The position numbers and the translations under genes are program-made. 29,144 nucleotides of DNA from an uncultured Oscillospiraceae bacterium (GTDB lineage: Bacteria > Bacillota > Clostridia > Oscillospirales > Oscillospiraceae). Each line of letters opens with the position of its first letter. The first letter of the stretch is position 1. The notes beneath the pieces are model-generated. The model was not told where the DNA came from and searched no databases. It was given only the letters and a program-made list of their open reading frames with translations. The stretch is from the NCBI GenBank assembly GCA_934573735.1, contig CAKTMC010000021.1, positions 1-29,144 of the forward strand. Direction: 5' to 3'. Shown here piece after piece: positions 15,945-22,337 of the stretch.

Positions 15945-16976
15945 ATGAAAAACCTGAAAAAATTTACCGCTGTTCTTTGTACTCTCGTAATGCTGCTTGC
16001 GCTGTGCGCCTGCGGCAACAGCTCCGCTCCGGCTGCAAGTCCGAGCGCGGCTCCCGCTGCCGAGGAGAGCTCCGCCCCCTCCGAGGAGGTATCTGCGGAC
16101 AAGACCTTCGTGGTCGGCATCTGCCAGCTCGTGCAGCACGAGGCGCTCGACGCTGCGACCGAGGGCTTTAAGCAGGCTCTGACCGACAAGCTCGGCGACA
16201 AGGTCACCTTCCAGGAGGGCAACGCCTCCGGTGACCCCGCCACCTGCTCCGTCATCGTAAACCAGTTTGTCTCCGACGATGTGGACCTCATCATGGCGAA
16301 CGCAACTCCCGCGCTGCTCGCGGCAGTCGCTGCTACCAATGAGATTCCCATCCTCGGCACCTCCGTCACCGACTACGGCTCCGCGCTTGAGATAAGCGAC
16401 TGGACGGGCGCTACCGGCTTCAACGTCTCCGGTACCTCCGACCTCGCCCCGCTTGACGGTCAGGCCGCGATGCTCAAGGAGCTTTGCCCCGACGCGAAGG
16501 TCGTAGGCATCCTCTTCTGCTCCGGCGAGCCCAACTCCAAGTTCCAGGCCGACACCATCACCCCGATGCTCGAAAAGCTTGGTCTTGAGGTCAAGAGCTT
16601 CACCTTTGCCGACTCCAACGACGTTGCAAACGTCGCCGCCACCGCCTGCGCCGAGTGCGATGTGCTCTACATCCCGACCGATAACACCGCCGCCTCCTGC
16701 ACCGAGGCAATCAACAACGTGGCTCTGCCCGCCGGTGTCCCCATCATTGCCGGTGAGGAAGGCATCTGCCGCGGCTGCGGAATTGCAAGCCTGAGCATCT
16801 CCTACTTCGACCTCGGCTACGCCACAGGCGAAATGGCATACGAGATACTCGTTGAGGGCGCAGACCCCGCCACCATGGAGGTTCGCTTTGCACCTCAGTT
16901 TACCAAGGTCTTTAACTCCGCAAACTGCGAGGCTCTCGGCATCAGCGTCCCCGAGGACTACGTTGCTCTCGGCTGA
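15945..16976 (+). CDS. ABC importer substrate-binding lipoprotein (TrpX/CD0873-type), probably for tyrosine
   Basis: This 343-residue lipoprotein has a signal sequence with lipobox Leu20-Cys-Ala-Cys23, then an Ala/Ser/Pro-rich linker to about 50. A two-lobed binding domain of the ABC_sub_bind family follows, starting FVVGICQLVQHEALDAATEGF. Members include streptococcal TrpX (tryptophan) and Clostridioides difficile CD0873 (tyrosine). With the Tyr-run leader peptide immediately upstream, I infer tyrosine or a related aromatic as cargo. AGGAG lies nine bases before the ATG. A stable hairpin (16993-17022) separates it from the permease gene and may keep the binding protein in excess, as is usual for such operons. 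Confidence 0.88.
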   Translation: MKNLKKFTAVLCTLVMLLALCACGNSSAPAASPSAAPAAEESSAPSEEVSADKTFVVGICQLVQHEALDAATEGFKQALTDKLGDKVTFQEGNASGDPATCSVIVNQFVSDDVDLIMANATPALLAAVAATNEIPILGTSVTDYGSALEISDWTGATGFNVSGTSDLAPLDGQAAMLKELCPDAKVVGILFCSGEPNSKFQADTITPMLEKLGLEVKSFTFADSNDVANVAATACAECDVLYIPTDNTAASCTEAINNVALPAGVPIIAGEEGICRGCGIASLSISYFDLGYATGEMAYEILVEGADPATMEVRFAPQFTKVFNSANCEALGISVPEDYVALG

Positions 16977-16992
16977 GAAAAACAAAAAAACT

Positions 16993-17022
16993 CCTGTCAG
17001 AGGCTATTTAGTCTCTGACAGG
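16993..17022 (+). other. Intercistronic hairpin after the binding-protein gene
   Basis: A ten-base perfect inverted repeat (CCTGTCAGAG with CTCTGACAGG) around a ten-base loop is followed by only three T. It is more likely an mRNA stabiliser or partial terminator than a full stop, because the permease follows without another clear promoter. Confidence 0.75.
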
Positions 17023-17038
17023 TTTAACGGCGTTTATA

Positions 17039-17066
17039 AAATAGCTTTTAAGAAATAGCTTTTAAG
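17039..17066 (+). repeat. Perfect 14-base tandem duplication before the permease start
   Basis: AAATAGCTTTTAAG is present twice back to back (17039-17052, 17053-17066). The second copy merges into the AAGGAG ribosome-binding site. Confidence 0.9.
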
Positions 17067-17077
17067 GAGAAATTATC

Positions 17078-18034
17078 GTGAGTATTACGGCATATTTCGC
17101 TTCACTTAGCCTGCTGAAGCTTGTAAAAAATCTGCCCGGCGGCGTTGCCCAAGGGCTTATATGGGGGCTTATGGCTCTCGGAGTGTACATCACCTTCCGT
17201 CTGCTCGACGTGGCAGATCTGACCGTTGACGGCTCCTTTACCACCGGCGGCGCTGTGACGGTTATGCTGATACTTGCGGGCGTTCCCGCGTGGGCGGCGC
17301 TGCTGGTCGCGGTGCTCGTGGGTATGCTTGCGGGACTCTGCACCGGGCTTCTGCACACGAAGCTCGGCATACCGGCGATACTTGCCGGCATACTCACGCA
17401 GTTTTCGCTGTATTCGATAAACCTGCGTATTATGGGCATGGCCGCGAATAAGGCGGTAAGCGTGGATAAATTCTCGCTTGTGCTCTCCTCGCGCAGCATC
17501 AGCGGAGCAATTGTCACCGGCGCGATAATCGCCCTTGCGCTCGTTTCTCTTTTCTACTGGTACTTCGGCACCGAGCAGGGCTCCGCGCTTCGCGCCACAG
17601 GCAGCAACCCCAACATGAGCGCCGCTCAGGGCATCAATGTAAACCGCATGAAGGTGCTGGGGCTTGCGCTGTCCAACGGCGTTGTCGCGCTCTCCGGCGG
17701 ACTTATGGCGCAGTATCAGGGCTTTGCGGACGTGAACATGGGGCGCGGCGCGATAGTCATCGGGCTTGCGGCGGTCATAATCGGCGAGGTTCTGGCGCGC
17801 GCGATACTCGGCAAGCATCTCAATTTCTTCGGTACGCTGACCTTTACCGTCATCGGCGGCGTTATATACTACGCGGTCGTCGTTATAGTTCTGTGGCTCA
17901 GGCTCAACTCCAACGACCTCAAGCTCTTTACGGCTATCATAGTTGCAGTGTTCCTCGCGGTGCCCTATCTCCGGGCAAAGCGGCTCAATTCCTTCGGCAG
18001 ACTGAAAAGAAAGGCGGCGGACAAGGATGCTTGA
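17078..18034 (+). CDS. ABC importer permease (TrpY-type, BPD_transp_2 family)
   Basis: This 318-residue integral membrane protein has about eight to nine hydrophobic segments and the family pattern GLIWGLMALGVYITFRLL (about 25-42). It has a short EAA-like loop around ALRATGSNPNMSAAQGI. It would form the membrane channel for the upstream lipoprotein and downstream ATPase. The start is GTG with AAGGAG nine bases upstream; no in-frame ATG is better placed. Its last eight bases overlap the ATPase gene. The C-terminal tail is Lys/Arg-rich and cytoplasmic. Confidence 0.88.
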   Translation: MSITAYFASLSLLKLVKNLPGGVAQGLIWGLMALGVYITFRLLDVADLTVDGSFTTGGAVTVMLILAGVPAWAALLVAVLVGMLAGLCTGLLHTKLGIPAILAGILTQFSLYSINLRIMGMAANKAVSVDKFSLVLSSRSISGAIVTGAIIALALVSLFYWYFGTEQGSALRATGSNPNMSAAQGINVNRMKVLGLALSNGVVALSGGLMAQYQGFADVNMGRGAIVIGLAAVIIGEVLARAILGKHLNFFGTLTFTVIGGVIYYAVVVIVLWLRLNSNDLKLFTAIIVAVFLAVPYLRAKRLNSFGRLKRKAADKDA

Positions 18035-18824
18035 CCTCATAAACATACATAAAACCTTTAACAAGGGCACTATAAATCAGCGCATCGCGCTAAACGGCGT
18101 AGACCTGCACCTTGACGACGGCGATTTTGTCACCGTAATCGGCGGCAACGGCGCGGGCAAGTCCACCATGCTCAACGCAGTGGCGGGTGTGTGGCCCGTG
18201 GATGAGGGACGCATAATTCTCGACGGCGAGGACATCACCGCGCTGCCCGATTATAAGCGCGCGGCAAACATCGGCCGCGTATTTCAGGACCCTATGATGG
18301 GAACCGCGCCCAATATGCAGCTTGAGGAAAACCTTGCCCTCGCAATGCGCCGCGGCAAGCGCCGCGGGCTGCGCTGGGGCGTTACCAAGGCGGAGAGGGA
18401 GGAGTACCGCGAGAGGCTGCACGGGCTTGGTCTCGGGCTTGAGGACCGCATGACGGCGAAGGTCGGTCTGCTCTCCGGCGGTCAGCGTCAGGCTCTGACG
18501 CTGCTCATGGCGTCTCTACAGCGCCCGAAGCTGCTGCTGCTCGATGAGCACACGGCGGCGCTCGACCCTGCGACTGCGGCGAAGGTTCTGGAGCTTTCGG
18601 ATAAAATAGTCGCCGAAAACGGGCTTACCGCAATGATGATAACGCACAACATGAAGGACGCGATAACGCACGGAAACCGCCTTATCATGATGAATGAGGG
18701 CAAAATTATCCTCGATATCAGCGGCGAGGAGAAGAAAAGGCTCACAAAGCGCGATCTTATGGATAAGTTTGCGGAGGTCGCGGGTATGCAGGTCGAGTCC
18801 GACCAGGTGCTGCTCACAAGATAA
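18027..18824 (+). CDS. ABC importer ATP-binding protein (TrpZ-type)
   Basis: This 265-residue ATPase has all core motifs in order: Walker A GGNGAGKST (39-47), Q-loop RVFQD (84-88), signature LSGGQRQ (149-155), Walker B LLLLDEH (169-175) and switch His in MITHNM. It powers the importer formed with the two preceding genes. It overlaps the permease by eight bases, indicating coupled translation. A strong terminator follows after four bases, closing the operon. Confidence 0.92.
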   Translation: MLDLINIHKTFNKGTINQRIALNGVDLHLDDGDFVTVIGGNGAGKSTMLNAVAGVWPVDEGRIILDGEDITALPDYKRAANIGRVFQDPMMGTAPNMQLEENLALAMRRGKRRGLRWGVTKAEREEYRERLHGLGLGLEDRMTAKVGLLSGGQRQALTLLMASLQRPKLLLLDEHTAALDPATAAKVLELSDKIVAENGLTAMMITHNMKDAITHGNRLIMMNEGKIILDISGEEKKRLTKRDLMDKFAEVAGMQVESDQVLLTR

Positions 18825-18828
18825 AATA

Positions 18829-18863
18829 AAAAACCTGCCCGGTACTGACATGGGCAGGTTTTT
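18829..18863 (+). terminator. Terminator of the ABC transporter operon
   Basis: A 12-base stem (18829-18840 with 18852-18863) ends in five T on the plus strand. Confidence 0.9.
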
Positions 18864-18911
18864 AGCCTGTAGACAAAGCTGCCGGCAATGTGTAGAATTG
18901 CATGGGGAGAG

Positions 18912-18943
18912 CGCAGAGAGGGGACGGGAGTCCCCTTTCTGCG
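18912..18943. other. Strong hairpin between convergent genes
   Basis: A 14-base stem (18912-18925 with 18930-18943, one wobble) with a GGGA loop and no T-run lies between the ABC operon terminator and the end of the XRE gene. It may protect the 3' end of the XRE transcript. Confidence 0.6.
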
Positions 18944-18959
18944 TTCAATCCGAGCACAT

Positions 18960-19304
18960 TCAGCTTCTGGGAAAGGCCTCAAGCAGCTTGCAGATTATCT
19001 CGCTGCAAAGGCGAAAATCCTCCTCCGCCAGCAGCTCAAGCCTTGAAACAAGCGCCGAGACGTCGTTCGTTTCTCTGCGTCCGAAGATTATCGCGTCGCT
19101 CGAGATCGACAGCACCGAGCATACGCGCTTGAGTGCTGCAAGCGATATTCCGACTGTGCCGCGCTCTATCGCCGAGAGACTTTTCGCTCCGATGCCGATA
19201 AGCTCCGAAAACCTTTCCTGTGTAAATCCCGCAGCCTCACGCGCCGTGCGTATATTCGCGCCAATCAAAACATTTAGTTCTTTAAGCTCTTTCTTTTCTG
19301 CCAT
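18960..19304 (-). CDS. XRE-family helix-turn-helix transcriptional regulator
   Basis: In this 114-residue protein residues 10-67 form a Cro/CI-type HTH with NIRTAREAAGFTQERFSELIGIGAKSL and SAIERG. A short helical C-terminal tail of about 40 residues may mediate dimerisation. The Shine-Dalgarno AAGGTGG precedes the ATG. It is divergent from the tspO leader, and the 40-80 bases upstream of its start contain direct repeats flanking the plus-strand -35. It may therefore control itself and the neighbouring transcript. Its ligand is unknown. Confidence 0.85.
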   Translation of the reverse strand: MAEKKELKELNVLIGANIRTAREAAGFTQERFSELIGIGAKSLSAIERGTVGISLAALKRVCSVLSISSDAIIFGRRETNDVSALVSRLELLAEEDFRLCSEIICKLLEAFPRS

Positions 19305-19337
19305 TTCAATTCCACCTTCTTGGCATTAGTTTATGAA

Positions 19338-19376
19338 ATGAACATCTTGACATGAACACGTTAATTGCATTATAAT
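19338..19376 (+). promoter_or_regulatory. Consensus promoter with flanking ATGAACA repeats
   Basis: TTGACA (19347-19352), an 18-base spacer and TATAAT (19371-19376) match both consensus hexamers. The -35 lies between two ATGAACA direct repeats (19338-19344, 19352-19358) spaced 14 bases apart. This is a likely operator for the divergent XRE regulator. The -10 is part of a perfect palindrome, CATTATAATG. Confidence 0.8.
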
Positions 19377-19381
19377 GGGTA

Positions 19382-19512
19382 ATGCTGTTAAAGCGATTTT
19401 GACGAGAATGCGGAAAAATTCAACCTCTACACATCCTCACTTAAACCGCGATTTTCTCATATCGCTTAAAATAAGCAGAGCGCTCCGGTGGCTTCACCGA
19501 AGCGCTGTTTTT
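19382..19512 (+). ncRNA. Candidate small RNA or tspO leader RNA
   Basis: The segment runs about 130 bases from a fully consensus promoter to an intrinsic terminator. No ORF has a ribosome-binding site; the only open frame starts inside the -10. AAGCGAT (19391-19397) can pair with ATCGCTT further on, with GAGAA/TTCTC nearby, giving a long-range stem over a single-stranded A/C-rich middle. It could act in trans as an sRNA, or be a cis leader with a regulated terminator for tspO 80 bases on. I know no named family that fits. Confidence 0.5.
19479..19512 (+). terminator. Terminator of the candidate RNA upstream of tspO
   Basis: AGCGCT pairs with AGCGCT (19479-19484, 19501-19506) and, after one mismatch, CGGTG with CACCG around a GCTT loop. 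A T-run follows at 19508-19512. Confidence 0.82.
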
Positions 19513-19550
19513 GCTTTTCGAGCGTATTTTTTCGCCGGCGCTGCTATATA

Positions 19551-19578
19551 TTATGAGTATATTATGTTATACTCATAA
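19551..19578 (+). promoter_or_regulatory. 11-base inverted repeat before tspO
   Basis: TTATGAGTATA and TATACTCATAA flank six bases and end at the AAGGGGAG ribosome-binding site. The right arm contains TATACT, a possible -10, so the repeat may be an operator. As RNA it would partly hide the ribosome-binding site. Confidence 0.6.
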
Positions 19579-19591
19579 GGGGAGAGCCACC

Positions 19592-20077
19592 ATGAACAAA
19601 GACCTAAAAAGCATCGAGTGGAAGCCGCTCATTATCGCCATCGCCATACCTCTTGCCGTCGGCGGGGCGGCCGCGATAATCACACACGGCGGCTTTGACG
19701 ATTACGGCGCACTGCATAGACCGCCGCTCTCGCCGCCCGCGTGGCTGTTTCCCGTGGTGTGGACGCTTTTGTATATCCTGATGGGCATAGGCTCCTATCT
19801 CGTCTACGTCTCGGACAAATATCCTTGCCGCGTCGAGCGCGCGCTCACGGTCTACGCCGTGCAGCTTGTGATGAACTTTTGCTGGACGCTGCTTTTCTTT
19901 AGCCTCAGGCTCTATTCCGCCGCCTTTGTCTGGCTCGTTTTACTCTGGCTTGCCATCGCGTGGACAGCGCTTTTGTTCCGCTATATCTCAAGGACTGCGG
20001 CAGGGCTTTTGCTGCCGTATCTGCTGTGGACAGCCTTCGCCGGATACCTTAATTTGGGGGTAAGCATCCTTAACTGA
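19592..20077 (+). CDS. tspO: TspO/MBR-family membrane protein
   Basis: This 161-residue protein has five hydrophobic segments and the TspO signature PPLSPPAWLFPVVWTLLYI (about 45-63), followed by GIGSYL. NFCWTLLFF near 95-103 and LLPYLLWTAFAGYLN at the end are also typical. The family binds porphyrins and related tetrapyrroles and is linked to stress responses; its precise bacterial role is unsettled. The ATG at 19592 is chosen over an upstream in-frame ATG because AAGGGGAG lies eight bases before it. The longer form would also translate through the inverted repeat. Confidence 0.92.
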   Translation: MNKDLKSIEWKPLIIAIAIPLAVGGAAAIITHGGFDDYGALHRPPLSPPAWLFPVVWTLLYILMGIGSYLVYVSDKYPCRVERALTVYAVQLVMNFCWTLLFFSLRLYSAAFVWLVLLWLAIAWTALLFRYISRTAAGLLLPYLLWTAFAGYLNLGVSILN

Positions 20078-20212
20078 GGGCGGCCGACAAATTACTTCAA
20101 AAATTTTTCGGCAATCACAAACAAGTGTATATATACTTCCAGCCTCCATGAAGAAAAGCCGGCGGCGGGCTTGTGTATTATTTGAAATTTGTCTGAAAAT
20201 AGCGGGTTTTCC

Positions 20213-20241
20213 TTGCATCTCTCTGGACATTGTGCTAAAAT
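20213..20241 (+). promoter_or_regulatory. Promoter of the CooC-dehydratase-CdhC-like operon
   Basis: TTGCAT (20213-20218), a 17-base spacer and TAAAAT (20236-20241) with an extended-10 TG one base upstream. The expected start is near 20248, about 50 bases before the first ATG. The preceding 20078-20212 shows only weak inverted repeats after tspO. Confidence 0.72.
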
Positions 20242-20299
20242 ACTAACGATAGTGCATAGGAGAAAAATGCGCTCATTTCCAGAACAGGGAGGGACGTAT

Positions 20300-21064
20300 A
20301 TGGAAAATAAAGCCAAGATAATCACGGTCGCCGGCAAGGGAGGAGTTGGCAAAACCTCTATCTGCGCATCCATCGTGAGACTGCTTGTCGAAAGATATCC
20401 CGACAAGAAAATACTCGCAATAGATGCCGATCCTGCCGTCGGTCTGTCCGTTGCTCTTGGCGTGGACGTAAAGCTGACGCTGGACGATATTCGTATGAGC
20501 ATCGTGGACAGCGTTGAAAACGGAGAGACAAGGGAAGCACTGGAGCTTCTGAGCGAGGCGCGGTTCAGAATATTCGACGCGCTGGTCGAGATGCCGGGCT
20601 TCGCGTTCCTTGCGATAGGCCGTCCGGAGAGCTCCGGCTGCTACTGCAAGGTCAACTCCTATCTGAAGGAAGTCATAGGACTTCTGGCAAGCAGCTTTGA
20701 CTACGTTGTGATCGATGGTGAGGCGGGAATCGAGCAGATTCAGCGCCGCGTGATGGAAAAGGTAACGCACCTGCTGCTCATTACCGACCAGAGCAAGAAG
20801 GGCGCCCAGGTCATCAGCACCATCAAGGACGTGGCGGACGAGCTTATCGCCTACGACAAAATCGGCGCTATCGTCAACCGCGTTACAAACCCCGAGCTTG
20901 CGGATCTTATAAAGGTCCCCGGCGTGGACGTGCTTGCGTTCATCCCGGCCGACAAGACCTTTGCCGCAAACGACATAAGAGGCAAGAGCGTTATGGAGCT
21001 TCCCGCCGAGTCTGCCATGCTTGAAGGCACCAAGGAAGCGCTGACCAAAATCGGGATTATTTAA
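20300..21064 (+). CDS. CooC-like metal-insertion ATPase (MinD/SIMIBI family)
   Basis: This 254-residue ATPase has the deviant Walker A GKGGVGKTS (12-20) with its signature Lys, IDADP (41-45) and VVIDGEAGIE. Cys114-x-Cys116 sits in SSGCYCKVNSYL, the place of the CXC motif that binds nickel in CooC of CO dehydrogenase. CooC and AcsF proteins load nickel into CODH or acetyl-CoA synthase using ATP-driven dimerisation. The ATG at 20300 is chosen for the GGGAGGGA site upstream; the longer frame from 20189 begins before the promoter. It is first in an operon that also holds a CdhC-like protein, which supports a metallocentre-maturation role. The metal is inferred. Confidence 0.85.
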   Translation: MENKAKIITVAGKGGVGKTSICASIVRLLVERYPDKKILAIDADPAVGLSVALGVDVKLTLDDIRMSIVDSVENGETREALELLSEARFRIFDALVEMPGFAFLAIGRPESSGCYCKVNSYLKEVIGLLASSFDYVVIDGEAGIEQIQRRVMEKVTHLLLITDQSKKGAQVISTIKDVADELIAYDKIGAIVNRVTNPELADLIKVPGVDVLAFIPADKTFAANDIRGKSVMELPAESAMLEGTKEALTKIGII

Positions 21065-21086
21065 TATCCCGCGGATTTGTATTCAT

Positions 21087-21107
21087 TGGGGCATATCCGG
21101 CGCCCCA
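21087..21107 (+). other. Intercistronic hairpin 1 of the operon
   Basis: TGGGGC pairs with GCCCCA (21087-21092, 21102-21107) around nine bases, in the 76-base gap between the ATPase and dehydratase genes. There is no T-run, so it is not a terminator. Confidence 0.6.
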
Positions 21108-21140
21108 TAAAATAGAAAACTTAAAGAAGAGGTGTAACAT

Positions 21141-22337
21141 TTGAAAGATCTTAAGCATTTGATCTACTTCGAAAGTCTGCTTGAGAACGCCAACAATGAA
21201 CTGGTGCAGAAGGCACAGGCGGAAGGAAACCTCGCCCTCGGCTATACCTGCTACCACGTTCCCGAGGCACTGCTCAACGTAGGCAACTGCTTCTCGGTGC
21301 GTCTGCGCGCGCCGAACACCGGCTCCATCGACATCGCAACCTACTACATGTCCAACTACACCTGCGAATTCGCCCGTGCACTCGTAGAGCGCGGCATCGA
21401 GGGCGGCTACCAGTTCCTCGACGCTATGATAGGCGTTGACGCATGCTCCATGATGAACCGTGCAATGGAGCACTTTGAGATCCTGAAGGTCAACGATAAG
21501 CCCAACTTCTTCGTGACCCACTGCGACATTCCCTACAAAATCACCGACTACACTCTCGACTCCTACGTCAAGCAGATGCGTATCCATGTGCTCGACAAGC
21601 TGACCGAGGTTTACGGCGTGGATACCTCCGACGCCGCTATCCGTCAGGCAGTCGCAGAGCACAACGAGGTCTGCTCCATCGTCTCCGAGATGGCAGAGAT
21701 GCGCAAGGCCGAGAACCCCGTTATCACCGGCTACGAGTTCCACGTCATCAACCTTGTCACCTACGTTTGCCCCAAGGCACTTATCCTGCCCTACCTGCGT
21801 GAGACTCTCAAGGAGCTGAAAAAGCGCAAGCCCGACGAGAAGTCCCCGTTCCGTGCCCGCGTTGCCATCGTCGGCTCCGAGATAGACGATCCCAGCCTCA
21901 CCAAGCTCATCGAGGGCTGCGGCGCACTGGTCGTTTCCGACCGTTACTGCTTCGGCTCCACTCCCGGCCGCGAGGTCATCGAGCTCAAGGACGACGAGGA
22001 TGCACTGCGTCAGATCTGTCTGCACGTCATGGAGCAGTCCGAGTGTGCCCGCTACATATCCGACGAGAAGGTTCTCCAGCGCCGCGTGACCGCTGACCGT
22101 CTTGCCAAGGAGTACAATGCAGAAGGCATCATCTACGAGCAGATGAAGTACTGCGACTACTGGGGCTTTGAGCGCGCTCTGGTTTCCCACATCATGCACG
22201 ATGAGTACGGCTGGCCCGTCCTGTCCATCGACAGACTGTACAACAACGGTAACTCCGGACAGCTGCGTACCCGTGTTCAGGCCTTCGTTGAATCCCTTGA
22301 AATCAAGCGTATCCACAAAGAGGAGGGCAAAGCATAA
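21141..22337 (+). CDS. 2-hydroxyacyl-CoA dehydratase-family protein, HgdB/BcrC/DCCP-like subunit
   Basis: This 398-residue protein belongs to the family of HgdB, FldC, BcrB/C and double-cubane-cluster proteins. The family N-terminus (LGYTCYHVPEALLNVGNCFSV, Cys37 in it) is followed by NYTCEFARAL (Cys75) and DACSMMNR (Cys102), cluster-ligand positions in relatives. More Cys occur in THCD, DRYCFGS and KYCDYWGF near the C-terminus. Members carry [4Fe-4S] or double-cubane clusters and do difficult reductions after one-electron activation. The start is TTG with AAGAGGTG upstream; no ATG fits better. It overlaps the next subunit by one base. True substrate unknown. Confidence 0.85.
   Translation: MKDLKHLIYFESLLENANNELVQKAQAEGNLALGYTCYHVPEALLNVGNCFSVRLRAPNTGSIDIATYYMSNYTCEFARALVERGIEGGYQFLDAMIGVDACSMMNRAMEHFEILKVNDKPNFFVTHCDIPYKITDYTLDSYVKQMRIHVLDKLTEVYGVDTSDAAIRQAVAEHNEVCSIVSEMAEMRKAENPVITGYEFHVINLVTYVCPKALILPYLRETLKELKKRKPDEKSPFRARVAIVGSEIDDPSLTKLIEGCGALVVSDRYCFGSTPGREVIELKDDEDALRQICLHVMEQSECARYISDEKVLQRRVTADRLAKEYNAEGIIYEQMKYCDYWGFERALVSHIMHDEYGWPVLSIDRLYNNGNSGQLRTRVQAFVESLEIKRIHKEEGKA

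Noticed and set aside
19375..19578. 67-codon ORF within the candidate RNA
   Set aside because: Its ATG overlaps the -10 box, so it is not on the transcript, and it runs through the terminator.
19511..19591. Longer tspO start at 19511
   Set aside because: It begins in the T-run of a terminator and crosses the inverted repeat; ATG 19592 has a good AAGGGGAG.
20189..20299. Longer start for the CooC-like ATPase
   Set aside because: It begins upstream of the mapped-looking promoter and lacks family similarity; the family starts at KIITVAGKGG just after ATG 20300.
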